Origin: CAVZZV01 sp963779845
GTDB taxonomy: Bacteria; Bacteroidota; Bacteroidia; Bacteroidales; GCA-2748055
Direction of reading: 5' to 3'
Length of the DNA stretch: 64,000 bases
Assembly: GCA_963779845.1 (NCBI GenBank)
Contig: CAVZZV010000006.1
Coordinates: 434,001 to 498,000, forward strand
Shown here: positions 44,381 to 54,357 of the stretch, one piece after another
How the letters are laid out: each line of letters begins with the position of its first letter
Numbering within the stretch: the first letter of the stretch is position 1
The notes under the pieces: model-generated
What the model was told of the DNA's origin: nothing
Seen by the model: the letters and a program-made list of their open reading frames with translations, nothing else
Databases searched by the model: none
Position numbers and translations under genes: made by a program

Positions 44381-47137
44381 ATGAAATCAAAAATCCCGTT
44401 TCTTAGCGCAATCCTTTTACTTGCAATGGTATCAATCCTCAACGGCCAAAGCGATATCCAGTTATCGGGTATAGATATTCCCTACGAAAAAGTAATTCTG
44501 GATAATGGGCTTACCGTAATCATACATGAAGACCACAAAGCCCCTGTTGTTGCCGTTAATGTATGGTACCATGTAGGTTCTAAGAATGAGAAACCGGGTC
44601 GTACCGGATTTGCCCATTTGTTTGAACACCTCATGTTCAATGGAAGCGAGCATTTCGATGATGATTATTTTAAGGCTCTCGATAAAATCGGGGCCACAGA
44701 CCTCAATGGCACAACCAACAATGACCGCACAAACTATTTTGAGACTGTACCGGTCTCAGCCTTTGACCGGGTCCTTTGGCTGGAAAGTGACCGAATGGGA
44801 TTTATGGTAAATGCCATTACCCAGGAAAAACTGGATGAGCAGCGTGGGGTGGTACAGAATGAAAAGCGACAATATGAAAACGAACCCTTTGGGAATGTCG
44901 ATGAGTATATGTCAAAAGCCGTTTATCCAAACGATCATCCCTATTCCTGGACCGTTATCGGCTCAATGGAAGATCTTACCGGAGCAAGTCTGGACGATGT
45001 GAAAGAGTGGTTTAAAACCTATTATACACCCAATAATGCCGTCCTGGTTATCGCCGGCGATGTCCAAACCGATGAAGCCCTGGAAAAAGTCAAAAAATAT
45101 TTCGGAGCCATTCCGGCCGGACCTCCTATTGTCAAAATGAAAGCCTGGACATCAAAAAGAACAGGAACAATAAAGCAGGTAATGCAAGACAGGGTAAACC
45201 AGGAAAGGCTTTACAAAGTCTGGAACGTACCTGCCGATGGGACTCATGAGGCGAATATGCTCGATATTGTATCTCAGGTTTTATCCTCTGGTAAAAATTC
45301 GCGGCTCTATAAACGTCTGGTATATGATGAACAACTGGTTTCTTCCATATACAGCTATGTTGCCGGAAACGAGATAGCCAGCCTTTTCACCATTCGAACT
45401 GATCTGAAACCCGGCGCTGACGCAGACAAAGTAAACTCCATGATTGATGAGGAAATCCGTAAGGTAATAATGGAAGGCCCCACGGAGGAGGAACTGTCTA
45501 AAATTAAGACCACCAGCTTTGCATCTATGGTTCGGGGTATGGAGCGGGTCGGAGGCTTCGGGGGGAAATCCGATATCCTGGCCCGTTCTGAGGTCTATTT
45601 TGGCAATCCGGACCAATACAAGTCTTATCTGGAAGATATACTCGCCGCAAAACCGGAAAGCGTTCAACAAGCTGCCAAAAGGTGGCTCAGCGATGGAGAA
45701 TACATTCTTACGGTGAAGCCTTTCCCTGAATTTGTCGCTGCCCCGGTTGATGCAGACAGAACCCGGATCCCTGATCTGGAAGAAGCTCCGGCCATTAATT
45801 TCCCGGAATTCGAAAGAACTACCCTCAGCAATGGCCTGAAGGTAGTGTTAGCCCATAGGTCCACAGTGCCGGTTGTCACTCTCAGAATGAATTTCAGGGC
45901 AGGTTTTGCAAGTGATGCCCTGTCCACGCCCGGCATGGCCAAGCTGGCCATGGATATGCTGGATGAAGGCACTGAAAAAATGACCTCCCTGGAAATAAGT
46001 AGTGCACTTGAACAACTGGGCACCACCCTTGGAACCGGTTCAGGACTCGATCAGTCCATAGTCGCCTTAAACAGCCTAAAGGCGAATCTCGACCCCTCTC
46101 TTAAAATTTTCGCCGATGTCATCCTGCATCCGCTGTTTCCGCAAAAGGAGCTGGATCGTCTGAGGAAAGATCAACTTATTGCCATACAGAGAGAGAAAAT
46201 GCAACCGACCGGCATGGCTCTTCGAATTTTGCCAAGGTTTCTTTACGGGGAAAATCACCCTTACGGAATGCCCTTGACGGGCAGTGGTTTTGAAGAAACT
46301 GTAGAGAAAATCACACGCGAGGAGATCGTTCAATATTATAAAAAATGGCTCCGGCCCAATAATGCAACCCTCATTGTTGTGGGGGATATTGGCCTCAGCG
46401 AATTAACCCCCATGCTTGAGAAATATTTCTCAGGATGGAAAAAAGCCGAAATCCCGGACTTAAAGCTTTCAAAGGTACAAGCTCCCTCAAAACCGGTGAT
46501 TTATCTCATGGACCGTCCGGGCTCCATTCAATCGCTTATCATTGGAGGAAATCTGGTTGCCCCTTTAGGAGAATATAATGAAGCGGCTTTGGAAATAATG
46601 AATAGTATAATCGGGGGCGAGTTTACTTCAAGGATCAATATGAACCTCAGGGAAGATAAACACTGGAGCTATGGGGCCAGCACCTTCATTATGGACGCAA
46701 GGGCCCAGCGGCCATTCCTTGCTTACACCTCGGTTCAGTCGGATAAAACGATGGAATCAATTCTGGAAATAGGAAATGAATTATCCGGCTTTATTGGTGC
46801 TGATGCGGCTACAGAGGAGGAGATCGATAAAAACAAGGAAAACCAAATTCTGCAGATTCCCGGGAACTACGAAACAATGTCTGATATTACCGGTGATATC
46901 TCCACTATCGTGACCTATAATCTCAGTGATGATTATTTTGAAAAGTATACCGAAAACCTCAAACAACTAGATACTCAGGATGTAAGGAAAGTAGCTGAAA
47001 AGGTGATTAATCCTGATCATATGGTGTGGGTTGTGGTGGGTGACCGGGATTCAATTGAAGAGTCCCTGAAGAGTTTAGGGATCGAGATCAGGAATATCGA
47101 CAGTGACGGGAATGTGATCCCGGGAAAAGACAGATGA
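44381..47137 (+). CDS. M16 family zinc metalloprotease (two-domain, insulinase/pitrilysin)
   Basis: A 918-residue secreted or periplasmic protease with a signal peptide (about 1-21, ending LNGQ). The inverted zinc motif HLFEH (79-83) lies in GRTGFAHLFEHLMFNGSEHF, and the distal Glu is in EQRGVVQNEKRQYEN. A second M16 half begins near residue 475 (TTLSNGLKVVLAHRSTVPVV) and lacks HxxEH, as expected for the inactive partner half. The open frame from 44189 adds 64 residues without family support, so the ATG at 44381 is used. Confidence 0.92.
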   Translation: MKSKIPFLSAILLLAMVSILNGQSDIQLSGIDIPYEKVILDNGLTVIIHEDHKAPVVAVNVWYHVGSKNEKPGRTGFAHLFEHLMFNGSEHFDDDYFKALDKIGATDLNGTTNNDRTNYFETVPVSAFDRVLWLESDRMGFMVNAITQEKLDEQRGVVQNEKRQYENEPFGNVDEYMSKAVYPNDHPYSWTVIGSMEDLTGASLDDVKEWFKTYYTPNNAVLVIAGDVQTDEALEKVKKYFGAIPAGPPIVKMKAWTSKRTGTIKQVMQDRVNQERLYKVWNVPADGTHEANMLDIVSQVLSSGKNSRLYKRLVYDEQLVSSIYSYVAGNEIASLFTIRTDLKPGADADKVNSMIDEEIRKVIMEGPTEEELSKIKTTSFASMVRGMERVGGFGGKSDILARSEVYFGNPDQYKSYLEDILAAKPESVQQAAKRWLSDGEYILTVKPFPEFVAAPVDADRTRIPDLEEAPAINFPEFERTTLSNGLKVVLAHRSTVPVVTLRMNFRAGFASDALSTPGMAKLAMDMLDEGTEKMTSLEISSALEQLGTTLGTGSGLDQSIVALNSLKANLDPSLKIFADVILHPLFPQKELDRLRKDQLIAIQREKMQPTGMALRILPRFLYGENHPYGMPLTGSGFEETVEKITREEIVQYYKKWLRPNNATLIVVGDIGLSELTPMLEKYFSGWKKAEIPDLKLSKVQAPSKPVIYLMDRPGSIQSLIIGGNLVAPLGEYNEAALEIMNSIIGGEFTSRINMNLREDKHWSYGASTFIMDARAQRPFLAYTSVQSDKTMESILEIGNELSGFIGADAATEEEIDKNKENQILQIPGNYETMSDITGDISTIVTYNLSDDYFEKYTENLKQLDTQDVRKVAEKVINPDHMVWVVVGDRDSIEESLKSLGIEIRNIDSDGNVIPGKDR

Positions 47138-47231
47138 CCTGAGGAGGAGGAAAGGAATGAACCCCGGCACATTCAGGGAAATAATAGGCAGGGATTAAAA
47201 GCTAACCATACAGCGCCTGAATAGGGGAATC

Positions 47232-48782
47232 TTACTTCAACTCCATTTTTTCCAGGTTTTCATATTCATCCCCTCTGATTTCTCTAAAATCCCGGATCAT
47301 TTCTTGCAGCTTTTCAGGATTTGAATCTGCGAGGTTCCTATTTTGACCCCTATCTTCGGACAGGTCATAGAGCTGGTAATTCCGGGAATTCCCCAATTCA
47401 ATATTCACCTCCGTATTGACCGAATCACCCTTGTATGGTGGGATCATAACCCATTGTCCCTTCCGGAAAGCTGTACGGCTAAAAGCCTCAATAATTAATT
47501 GCTCACGTCCCCTGTCCGACTCTCCCAGAAATTCAGCCAGTAAATCCTTGCTGTCGGGGGTGCTTAAACTGCTGCCGGTCAACTTTGCCAGGGAGGTAAG
47601 CAGATCAACGTGGCAAACCATCGCATCTGAAGTGGCGGGTTGGATGGTTCCTTTCCAGTATGTAATGAAGGGAACCCGCGTTCCAGCTTCAAATAAACTG
47701 TATTTACCCCCTCTGAAGGGACCCCATGGTTTATGATCACCGTTCTTTTCCACCGCTTCATCATAGTATCCATCGTTCAGCACGGGACCATTGTCACTTG
47801 AAAAAAAGATCAAGGTATTTTCCAGCAGTCCTTGGTCCTTAAGCGTCTGCATTAACTGACCCACACACCAGTCAGCCTCGACGATGGCATCGCCCCGAGC
47901 CCCAAGGCCGGAGGTTCCCACAAATCGGGGATGCGGTGTACGGGGGACATGGGGTTGCTGAAGGGCATAATACAAAAAGAAAGGTTCCTCTTTATGCTGA
48001 ACAACAAAATCCTTTGCATGGACAAGAAAGGTGTCGGACATATTTTCATCGGTCCAGCGAGCGGCCATTCCTCCCTTCATAAACCCGATCCGGGGAATCC
48101 CGTTAACAATGCTGTTGTTATGGCCATGATGCCATTTCAGTTTAAGCATCTCAGGGTTGGAAAGCGCTGTAGGTTCGCCTTCAAAGTTTTTAGCATAATT
48201 AACTTCTACCGGATCATTGGGATCAAGCCCCACCACCAGGCCATTTTCAATAAAGACAGTGGGCACACGATCCTGGGTGGCTGCCATGATAAATGAATAG
48301 TCAAAACCGACCTCATTGGGTCCGGGAGTGATTTGTTCGTTCCAGTCCACTGCTCCTGAACCCAATCCAAGATGCCATTTCCCAACGACGCCCGTAGCGT
48401 AGCCCTGATCCTTTAGCATCTTTGGCAGGGTTAGCTGATCGGTTCCGATAAGCAGGGGGGCCGTTCCGGGAAGTATTCGTGCATTTTTATTCCTCCAGGG
48501 ATAACTCCCCGTAAGCAATGCATAACGGCTTGGGGTGCAGGTCGCGGAGGTGGCATAACCTCTTGTGAAGAGAATCCCGCCCAGGGCAAGTGAGTCGATA
48601 TTTGGAGTCTGAAAGGCTTCCGCCCCATAAGCACCTACATCTCCATATCCGAGGTCGTCCGCATAGATGATGATTATATTGGGGGAAGATTTCTGATTTT
48701 GGTGGGAAGCCTTCTCTTTAGGAGAACAGGAGAAAAGGGCATACATAAAAGAAAGGGCGATGGGCAGAAAAAAGGATTTCAT
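47232..48782 (-). CDS. Lipoprotein sulfatase, S1 family
   Basis: A 516-residue type I sulfatase that hydrolyses sulfate esters. The lipobox is ALFSC (Cys19). The metal site opens with YADDLGYGDVG (Asp42, Asp43), and the formylglycine motif is CTPSRYALLTG with Cys82; activation needs a sulfatase-maturating enzyme, not seen in the window. Further ligands are in GKWHLG and SSDNGP. Surface or periplasmic position within the PUL fits desulfation of a glycan. The ATG at 48782 gives the lipoprotein signal; the longer frame to 48818 does not. Confidence 0.93.
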   Translation of the reverse strand: MKSFFLPIALSFMYALFSCSPKEKASHQNQKSSPNIIIIYADDLGYGDVGAYGAEAFQTPNIDSLALGGILFTRGYATSATCTPSRYALLTGSYPWRNKNARILPGTAPLLIGTDQLTLPKMLKDQGYATGVVGKWHLGLGSGAVDWNEQITPGPNEVGFDYSFIMAATQDRVPTVFIENGLVVGLDPNDPVEVNYAKNFEGEPTALSNPEMLKLKWHHGHNNSIVNGIPRIGFMKGGMAARWTDENMSDTFLVHAKDFVVQHKEEPFFLYYALQQPHVPRTPHPRFVGTSGLGARGDAIVEADWCVGQLMQTLKDQGLLENTLIFFSSDNGPVLNDGYYDEAVEKNGDHKPWGPFRGGKYSLFEAGTRVPFITYWKGTIQPATSDAMVCHVDLLTSLAKLTGSSLSTPDSKDLLAEFLGESDRGREQLIIEAFSRTAFRKGQWVMIPPYKGDSVNTEVNIELGNSRNYQLYDLSEDRGQNRNLADSNPEKLQEMIRDFREIRGDEYENLEKMELK

Positions 48783-48965
48783 ATTTTTTGGAATTTTAAA
48801 ATTAGTGCAAGGTATCAAATTTTCAGGTTCCAGGAATAGTCAAAATAAATAGATTTACTTATCATTTTCGGAAAAAACTAATATACAGGGTCTTGCTGAA
48901 CATTTTGGAAAAATAATATTAGTATATATATACTAAAACCACCGAAATTTCACCTGAAAAATATT

Positions 48966-51197
48966 TTATTCTTGAATGTCTGCCTTTGATAATTTCTTAT
49001 AAATCTCTTTATCAAACTCTTCCAAACCAATAATCCCATTCAATTGACTTGTGGAGACCCAGGGTAACCATCCTCTGTGCAATCCATAACCACGCATGGG
49101 AGCCAGACTCCAGTGTTCCTGTTGCCATCCTGGTCCCAGAAGATCGTATGATCTGCCTTCCACCGCAAGCATGCCTTTTGTATTATGCAATAAAATACGG
49201 GCGACATCCATATAATGCTCATCGCCGGTTAACACAGCAAGTTTGGCATATTCGTCTGTGTCAAAGCACATATAGGCATCTACCAGTGAATGCCCTGTAG
49301 ATATCAGCTGAAGACCGATTGTCGAAACCCCTTTTTTCCAATGCAGCTCTGAATTATCCGATCCTATTGGCATGGGAATATCCCAGGTATATATCCATGT
49401 TTCTGCGTAATCAGCCGCCGCTTGCGCTCTTTTTAACCATTTTTTATCTCCGGTAGCCTCAAAAAGGGATAAATAAGCTTCCAACGAAACGGTGCCGGCT
49501 TCTTTATCGATAACATCAGGATTATCTATGGTACCTCCTACAAAAATACCTTTCGATTGGTTGCTTTCCCAACAATAATCCCCAGCCCTCACAGCCGCTT
49601 CAAGGTATTCCCGATTACCGGTGAGTTCCTTTAATAATATCAAATAGGTAATCATATTATAGCTTGACTGCGCGGAGGTATCCATAATGGTTCCTTTTTG
49701 ATCCCAACCCCGGGGGAATCCTCCTTGAGTATTTTGCTGCGGAAGAAGCCAATCGGCAAATGATTGAGCCCATTTCAACCATTCCTGATGTTCCCTTCCC
49801 AGAGATTTCTCGCGCAGGATTGTTTTAAGCAAGGTTTTCAGACCATCCCCAAAGGATCGAAGGTACATTTTTCCATCCTGAGGCCTTACCATAACAGGCT
49901 CTCCCGTGTCAAGCATAAACCCTTCTCCGTTTGGAGGGGATAATCTAATCAGTCTTACAAATGTATTTATTATATCTATGCCCTTTTGCCTGTGTTCCGC
50001 ATCATATGGAGACTGACCACGATCCGCATCCAGCATGAGATAATTGGCCACTTGTAATGCTCTTCCAACAAAACCCATTGCAGTTTTCATATTGACAGGC
50101 GGATCTTTCCTGTAAACCGCAGGTTTAAAATAAGGAATTCCTGTCCTGCCTTCTATTGTTATCACATTTTCACCCAGCATATCTGTTACATTTCTCCGTA
50201 CCAGTTCAATGTCCTGAAAATTCACCGCGGGTTCCATTATATCCCATGCCCATCGCCAGGCTTTCCTGAAATAATCCGGGAAGGACTGATCATCCTTATT
50301 AAACCTGAAAACCACTTTGTAATTCTGTGTAAACCCATCTTTTACCGGATGATACCTTCTTCTCCATTTATTTACCTGTCCACCGGGATAGGTGCCGCCC
50401 GTGTAAGTCATGCCCCCTTCAGAACCGGGCCACATATAACCCACAGATAATTTACTATTCATTTTAATGGCCCCCAGGGAGCCAAAGCTGAAACGGTCAT
50501 CAATGAGCGTCTTTATTTCCTGGTCTTTTGAGTCCTCCACTGTGGTAGCCCCATCCGGATCCGGATTTAAAACGGTAACGGATGAGCCATCTTTAAAAAA
50601 GGCCCCAAAAAGGGGAGTGGGTAACCGGTCTTCACGTATTAAAGTATAGGGTCCCGAATTAACACCCCCAATGGCTTCCCGGGTTAAATGACGGGGATTT
50701 CCGTAAATCATACCTGGAGCAAAATATTGCACCTCGCCTGGGGAAAGTTCACGTTGGCTATTGAGCAGGATCATCGACATAAAACCCGAGGAGGGCATAT
50801 TTCTGACCACCTCTAAATTCCTGGAAAGTATAAGCTCATTTCCATTCAGCGTCCACTTGTCGTTAACAACAAAGGAAGCCCGATCTGTATCCATGACAAC
50901 TTTTCCGGAAAAACCTGATTTGGTTTTATTAATTTCATGATACCCCGATTTTAATTTTACAATATTCAGGGAATCCACATAAAGTTCAATTTGAACCGGT
51001 TGGGGTTGCTTCAGTGAAGCAAAGCCGGCATCATCAATAGAAATACCCCAGAATCCTTCCTGATCCTTAACCAGAGAAAAAGTGGCCTGATCAGATAAGT
51101 CTCCTACAGCCATGACGTTTTTTCCTGAACTAACCCATCGGGTGCAGGAACTTAAATATAAGACGGCAATAACAGCCAGAAGAATAATTTTTTTCAT
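48966..51197 (-). CDS. PUL lipoprotein of unrecognised family, probable glycan-active enzyme
   Basis: A 743-residue lipoprotein (lipobox LYLSSC, Cys18). I recognise no named family. The first 320 residues look beta-rich. The rest looks like an alpha/alpha toroid: MYLRSFGDGLKTLLKTILRE, WLKWAQSFADWLLPQQNTQG, KEAGTVSLEAYLSLFEATGD, KWLKRAQAAADYAETWIYTW and a closing GPGWQQEHWSLAPMRGYG repeat the helix-pair pattern seen in GH and PL enzymes. It lies between the CBM9-like lipoprotein and a sulfatase, so a lyase or hydrolase acting on the sulfated glycan is plausible. A decayed relative of its C-terminus lies at 52211-52650. Confidence 0.6.
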   Translation of the reverse strand: MKKIILLAVIAVLYLSSCTRWVSSGKNVMAVGDLSDQATFSLVKDQEGFWGISIDDAGFASLKQPQPVQIELYVDSLNIVKLKSGYHEINKTKSGFSGKVVMDTDRASFVVNDKWTLNGNELILSRNLEVVRNMPSSGFMSMILLNSQRELSPGEVQYFAPGMIYGNPRHLTREAIGGVNSGPYTLIREDRLPTPLFGAFFKDGSSVTVLNPDPDGATTVEDSKDQEIKTLIDDRFSFGSLGAIKMNSKLSVGYMWPGSEGGMTYTGGTYPGGQVNKWRRRYHPVKDGFTQNYKVVFRFNKDDQSFPDYFRKAWRWAWDIMEPAVNFQDIELVRRNVTDMLGENVITIEGRTGIPYFKPAVYRKDPPVNMKTAMGFVGRALQVANYLMLDADRGQSPYDAEHRQKGIDIINTFVRLIRLSPPNGEGFMLDTGEPVMVRPQDGKMYLRSFGDGLKTLLKTILREKSLGREHQEWLKWAQSFADWLLPQQNTQGGFPRGWDQKGTIMDTSAQSSYNMITYLILLKELTGNREYLEAAVRAGDYCWESNQSKGIFVGGTIDNPDVIDKEAGTVSLEAYLSLFEATGDKKWLKRAQAAADYAETWIYTWDIPMPIGSDNSELHWKKGVSTIGLQLISTGHSLVDAYMCFDTDEYAKLAVLTGDEHYMDVARILLHNTKGMLAVEGRSYDLLGPGWQQEHWSLAPMRGYGLHRGWLPWVSTSQLNGIIGLEEFDKEIYKKLSKADIQE

Positions 51198-51252
51198 TGA
51201 ACCTGGGAATGAATTTGATTGATTGATTTTTCAAAAAACAGTAATTCGGAAT

Positions 51253-52020
51253 TTATTGAAGTTGCATCTTTTTAAAATTATCCATTGTTAGCCAGAAGGA
51301 TCCTTTGAACCTGCTCCAAACCATCAATACCGATCTTCCCTGGCCATCATCATCACACAGTCCTATATCCAAACCTATTATTTTTCCGGAAGTCAATTCA
51401 ACTCCCGGAATATCAAAACCCATCTCCATAAGATACCCATCTTTGGTATATTTAGTGACCGCTTTTCCTTTCCAGGATTTTTCAAAATACTCATTTTGGG
51501 TGGAATCTGTATAAAAAACACTTCGTGTATCATCAAGGTAAACTTTTGGTGATTGAGTAGGCAAAAAATGCATCTCATATCCAAAACTTTTTTTCCCAAC
51601 CCGCGCTTCTACAGGATCTTCTGTTTCAATCCCGGGAATTCTTTCCCCTTCTTTGTTCTCAGGATCCAGATGTATCTCAAGGCAATCATTCAGCCAGGTA
51701 TACTCCTTATCAAAATCGGACAGGGTATCGTCGGTCACCTCAAATAAAAAATACAACTTCTGATCATTCCATGCGATTCTCCATGCTGCGCTCAAATCCT
51801 GTTTCCCCTCCCACTTTCCTTCCGGCAAACCCTCTCCAATCCATAAGTCCTCTTTACTGTCTAAGATATGAGGTTTCACGGCGTCCCAATCGTCAATTTT
51901 ACCATCCACCCGGATATCAACCTTACTGACAGGGATGGGTTCATTTGGATTAGTGGAGGTACAATTTGAAATCATTAAAATAATAAGAAATACACCTGTT
52001 ATAAGGCCAAATTTTTTCAT
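51253..52020 (-). CDS. CBM9-like carbohydrate-binding lipoprotein
   Basis: A 255-residue lipoprotein (lipobox MISNC, Cys20). The body matches the CBM9/DOMON-type sugar-binding fold: VDGKIDDWDAVKP (38-50), AWRIAWNDQKLYFLFEVTDD and WLNDCLEIHLDPE are the typical segments, the last lying at the ligand site. It is likely a surface glycan-binding protein that works with the unknown enzyme 55 bp downstream. No catalytic motif is seen. Confidence 0.8.
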   Translation of the reverse strand: MKKFGLITGVFLIILMISNCTSTNPNEPIPVSKVDIRVDGKIDDWDAVKPHILDSKEDLWIGEGLPEGKWEGKQDLSAAWRIAWNDQKLYFLFEVTDDTLSDFDKEYTWLNDCLEIHLDPENKEGERIPGIETEDPVEARVGKKSFGYEMHFLPTQSPKVYLDDTRSVFYTDSTQNEYFEKSWKGKAVTKYTKDGYLMEMGFDIPGVELTSGKIIGLDIGLCDDDGQGRSVLMVWSRFKGSFWLTMDNFKKMQLQ

Positions 52021-52210
52021 GATTATCGCTTTTTAATAAGAATGATTTAATTTTTTATTGGATTGGTGAGCATTTTCACGGGATAATTCAGATAATGGAA
52101 TTTAGTGACTAAATTCTTAATAGCATCTACAGGGCAATCATTTTCAATGGGCATATGCCGGCTGCAATTTGGGAATGGTGTGACACACGAACCTGCCATC
52201 TTTTATAAAC

Positions 52211-52650
52211 TTATTTCAAAGTTATCATTTTTCCATATAATTCCTCATATAGTTCCTCCAATTCAATGATCCCATTTAATAGGTTTGTGAATAAACAGGA
52301 GAGTCATCCCTTGTGAATACTAAATCGCCTGACTGCTACGATACTCCAATATTCCTGCATCCAGCCGGACCTTTCACTAAAAGACCAGTGTGTCTTTCGT
52401 GTATTTTCCCCTGATGAGTTAACATCATCCCGGAATAGTTACGGAGCATCAAGAATCTCTTCGGCAGAGAGCATGAGACTGGGATCAGGCAAAGGTCCCC
52501 GGACAAAAGGAGCTTTATAGGTAAACAAACTATTCCTTGCTCCAATCTCATGCTAGTACCCGGTACTGTCATGATAAGCAAGTTCGTCTGCCCCTACCCT
52601 AACACTCCTTCCATCCGATCCCAAATGTATTCGGGGACCCTGTCAGTTTC
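52211..52650 (-). pseudogene. Decayed fragment related to the 743-residue PUL lipoprotein
   Basis: Read on the minus strand in one frame, this stretch ends in NLLNGIIELEELYEELYGKM, which matches SQLNGIIGLEEFDKEIYKKL at the C-terminus of the 48966-51197 protein. Upstream, SGWMQEYWSIVAVRRFSIHKG aligns with PGWQQEHWSLAPMRGYGLHRG. In-frame stops interrupt it: one replaces a conserved Trp (TGG to TGA) just after HKG, and others occur further upstream. No start is seen and the 5' limit near 52650 is uncertain. The flanking bases to 52020 and 52759 show nothing else. Confidence 0.7.
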
Positions 52651-52759
52651 TCCCCTACCTGACCTGTATCCAGCTAACCATATCTGTCGATTCCAGAGGT
52701 ACCATACCCGAACACATGTGCTGTTTGGATAATATCTTATAGTAGGATTCTATATACTA

Positions 52760-54346
52760 TTACCAATTAGGATTTTGACTCAGATTCGGATTGAAGTCCA
52801 AATCAGATTGGTTTATAGGTAAGAACTCGTCTTTACCCACCTGAAAATTAGCAAAGCCTTTGTCTCTGACAGATAAATCAGGAGATAAATCGCCCCAGCG
52901 AACCAAATCTTCCCATCTATGTCCTTCACCTGCCAATTCTGTTACACGCTCATGTTTTAATTGCTCTAAAAAAAGTTCTTTATTCGAACCAATCTCAGGA
53001 TGAGCCACCTGCAGGGTTTCTAATCCGGCGCGTAATCTGACCTTGTTAACCCATTGATACGCTTCATTAGTGCGACCTACTTCATTCAGGCATTCAGCAT
53101 AAAGCAAAAGGACATCAGCATATCTCAGGTAACGGTAATTGTTCCCGGAAGAGAAATCCTCCGTGTTTTGAGTTGCATCATTTAATAATTTCCTTAAACT
53201 TATTCGATTGTATGATTCAGAAGTCAGATTTGGAAATCTGCTAATCCATGTTTCTCCATAAGCCAAAGTGAATGCAGGCCCTCTAATATCCGTAGAATCA
53301 AATAGAAATGAAGCCTCAATTCTTGGATCTCGGTCTCCTCCGGCAGTTTTCTCCTTTTGGAATTCATCCAGTACCCATGGATTCATTTCCAAATCAGCAA
53401 ATCCAATCCCATTGATACGAGGAGCATAAAATTTCGGTGAGTCATTTCCATAATTATACTGATCAGGATTATTGATATCATTTTTATGGTTCTGCGCCTC
53501 ATTATGTTCGGACTGCAATTCAAATACGGATTCAATATTGTTTTCCGTAGTGGATAAAAAGTTATCGCGGAAATCTGCCGTCAAATCGTAATATGCTGCT
53601 CCTTCTCCTTCAACCAACCATTCCCATTCTGTCAAAGCCTCGCTATATTTACCCAGTTGCATTAATGTTTTAGCCTTCATTGCCTTTGCAGCTCCTTTGG
53701 TTGCTCTTCCTATATTTTGCTCCGGATTTTTATTTTTGTAGTCATTCTTAGTCCACAGATTATCAAATGCAAATTGAAAGTCTGTAATTATCTGATTATA
53801 TACTTCCTCCTGCGTACTGGATGAGGGTTTATCCGTAGGTTTAGAAGTTTCAAGTAACATAGGAATATTGCCCCAATATAGGGCAAGCTGATAATATGCC
53901 CATCCTCTTAAAAAGCTTGCCTCTCCTAAAATACGATTTTTAAGTGCCTGATCTTCCGCATTGTCCGAAACATCAATACCAGGTACATTATCCAATGTCT
54001 GGTTTGCCCTGTAGATTATAACATACAAGTTTGACCATACAACATTGAATTGTGCGAAATTATAATTTGATATCGCAAAGAGGTCAAAATTATTTACAAT
54101 TTGAATTGCCGGTGATGTGCTTTTCATTTCATCCGACCGCAGATTACCCAGCCAAAGTCCCTGACGTTCAAACCCGGGACTATTCAATCGGCTGTATATA
54201 GCATTCACACTTTTAATCGCATCATCGATATTTTTAAAGAAAGTATCTGAAGTGGGCTGATTTGGATTCTTGATATCCAATTGGTCTTCGCAGCTTTGAA
54301 AGCCAACGAGAACAACTAATAATATTAATCTAAGTATATTTTTCAT
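52760..54346 (-). CDS. SusD/RagB-like nutrient-uptake lipoprotein (pair 1)
   Basis: A 528-residue outer-membrane lipoprotein (lipobox GFQSC, Cys19) that forms the lid of a SusC transporter and binds the glycan. Typical SusD segments: LDIKNPNQPTSDTFFKN near the N-terminus, FLRGWAYYQLALYWGNIPML (about 130-150), a tetratricopeptide-like helical core, and the C-terminal RYADVLLLYAECLNEVG and HRWEDLVRWGD. It starts 11 bp after the SusC gene. The frame is open to 54406, but only the ATG at 54346 gives a lipoprotein signal. Confidence 0.95.
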   Translation of the reverse strand: MKNILRLILLVVLVGFQSCEDQLDIKNPNQPTSDTFFKNIDDAIKSVNAIYSRLNSPGFERQGLWLGNLRSDEMKSTSPAIQIVNNFDLFAISNYNFAQFNVVWSNLYVIIYRANQTLDNVPGIDVSDNAEDQALKNRILGEASFLRGWAYYQLALYWGNIPMLLETSKPTDKPSSSTQEEVYNQIITDFQFAFDNLWTKNDYKNKNPEQNIGRATKGAAKAMKAKTLMQLGKYSEALTEWEWLVEGEGAAYYDLTADFRDNFLSTTENNIESVFELQSEHNEAQNHKNDINNPDQYNYGNDSPKFYAPRINGIGFADLEMNPWVLDEFQKEKTAGGDRDPRIEASFLFDSTDIRGPAFTLAYGETWISRFPNLTSESYNRISLRKLLNDATQNTEDFSSGNNYRYLRYADVLLLYAECLNEVGRTNEAYQWVNKVRLRAGLETLQVAHPEIGSNKELFLEQLKHERVTELAGEGHRWEDLVRWGDLSPDLSVRDKGFANFQVGKDEFLPINQSDLDFNPNLSQNPNW

Positions 54347-54357
54347 GATATATAATT

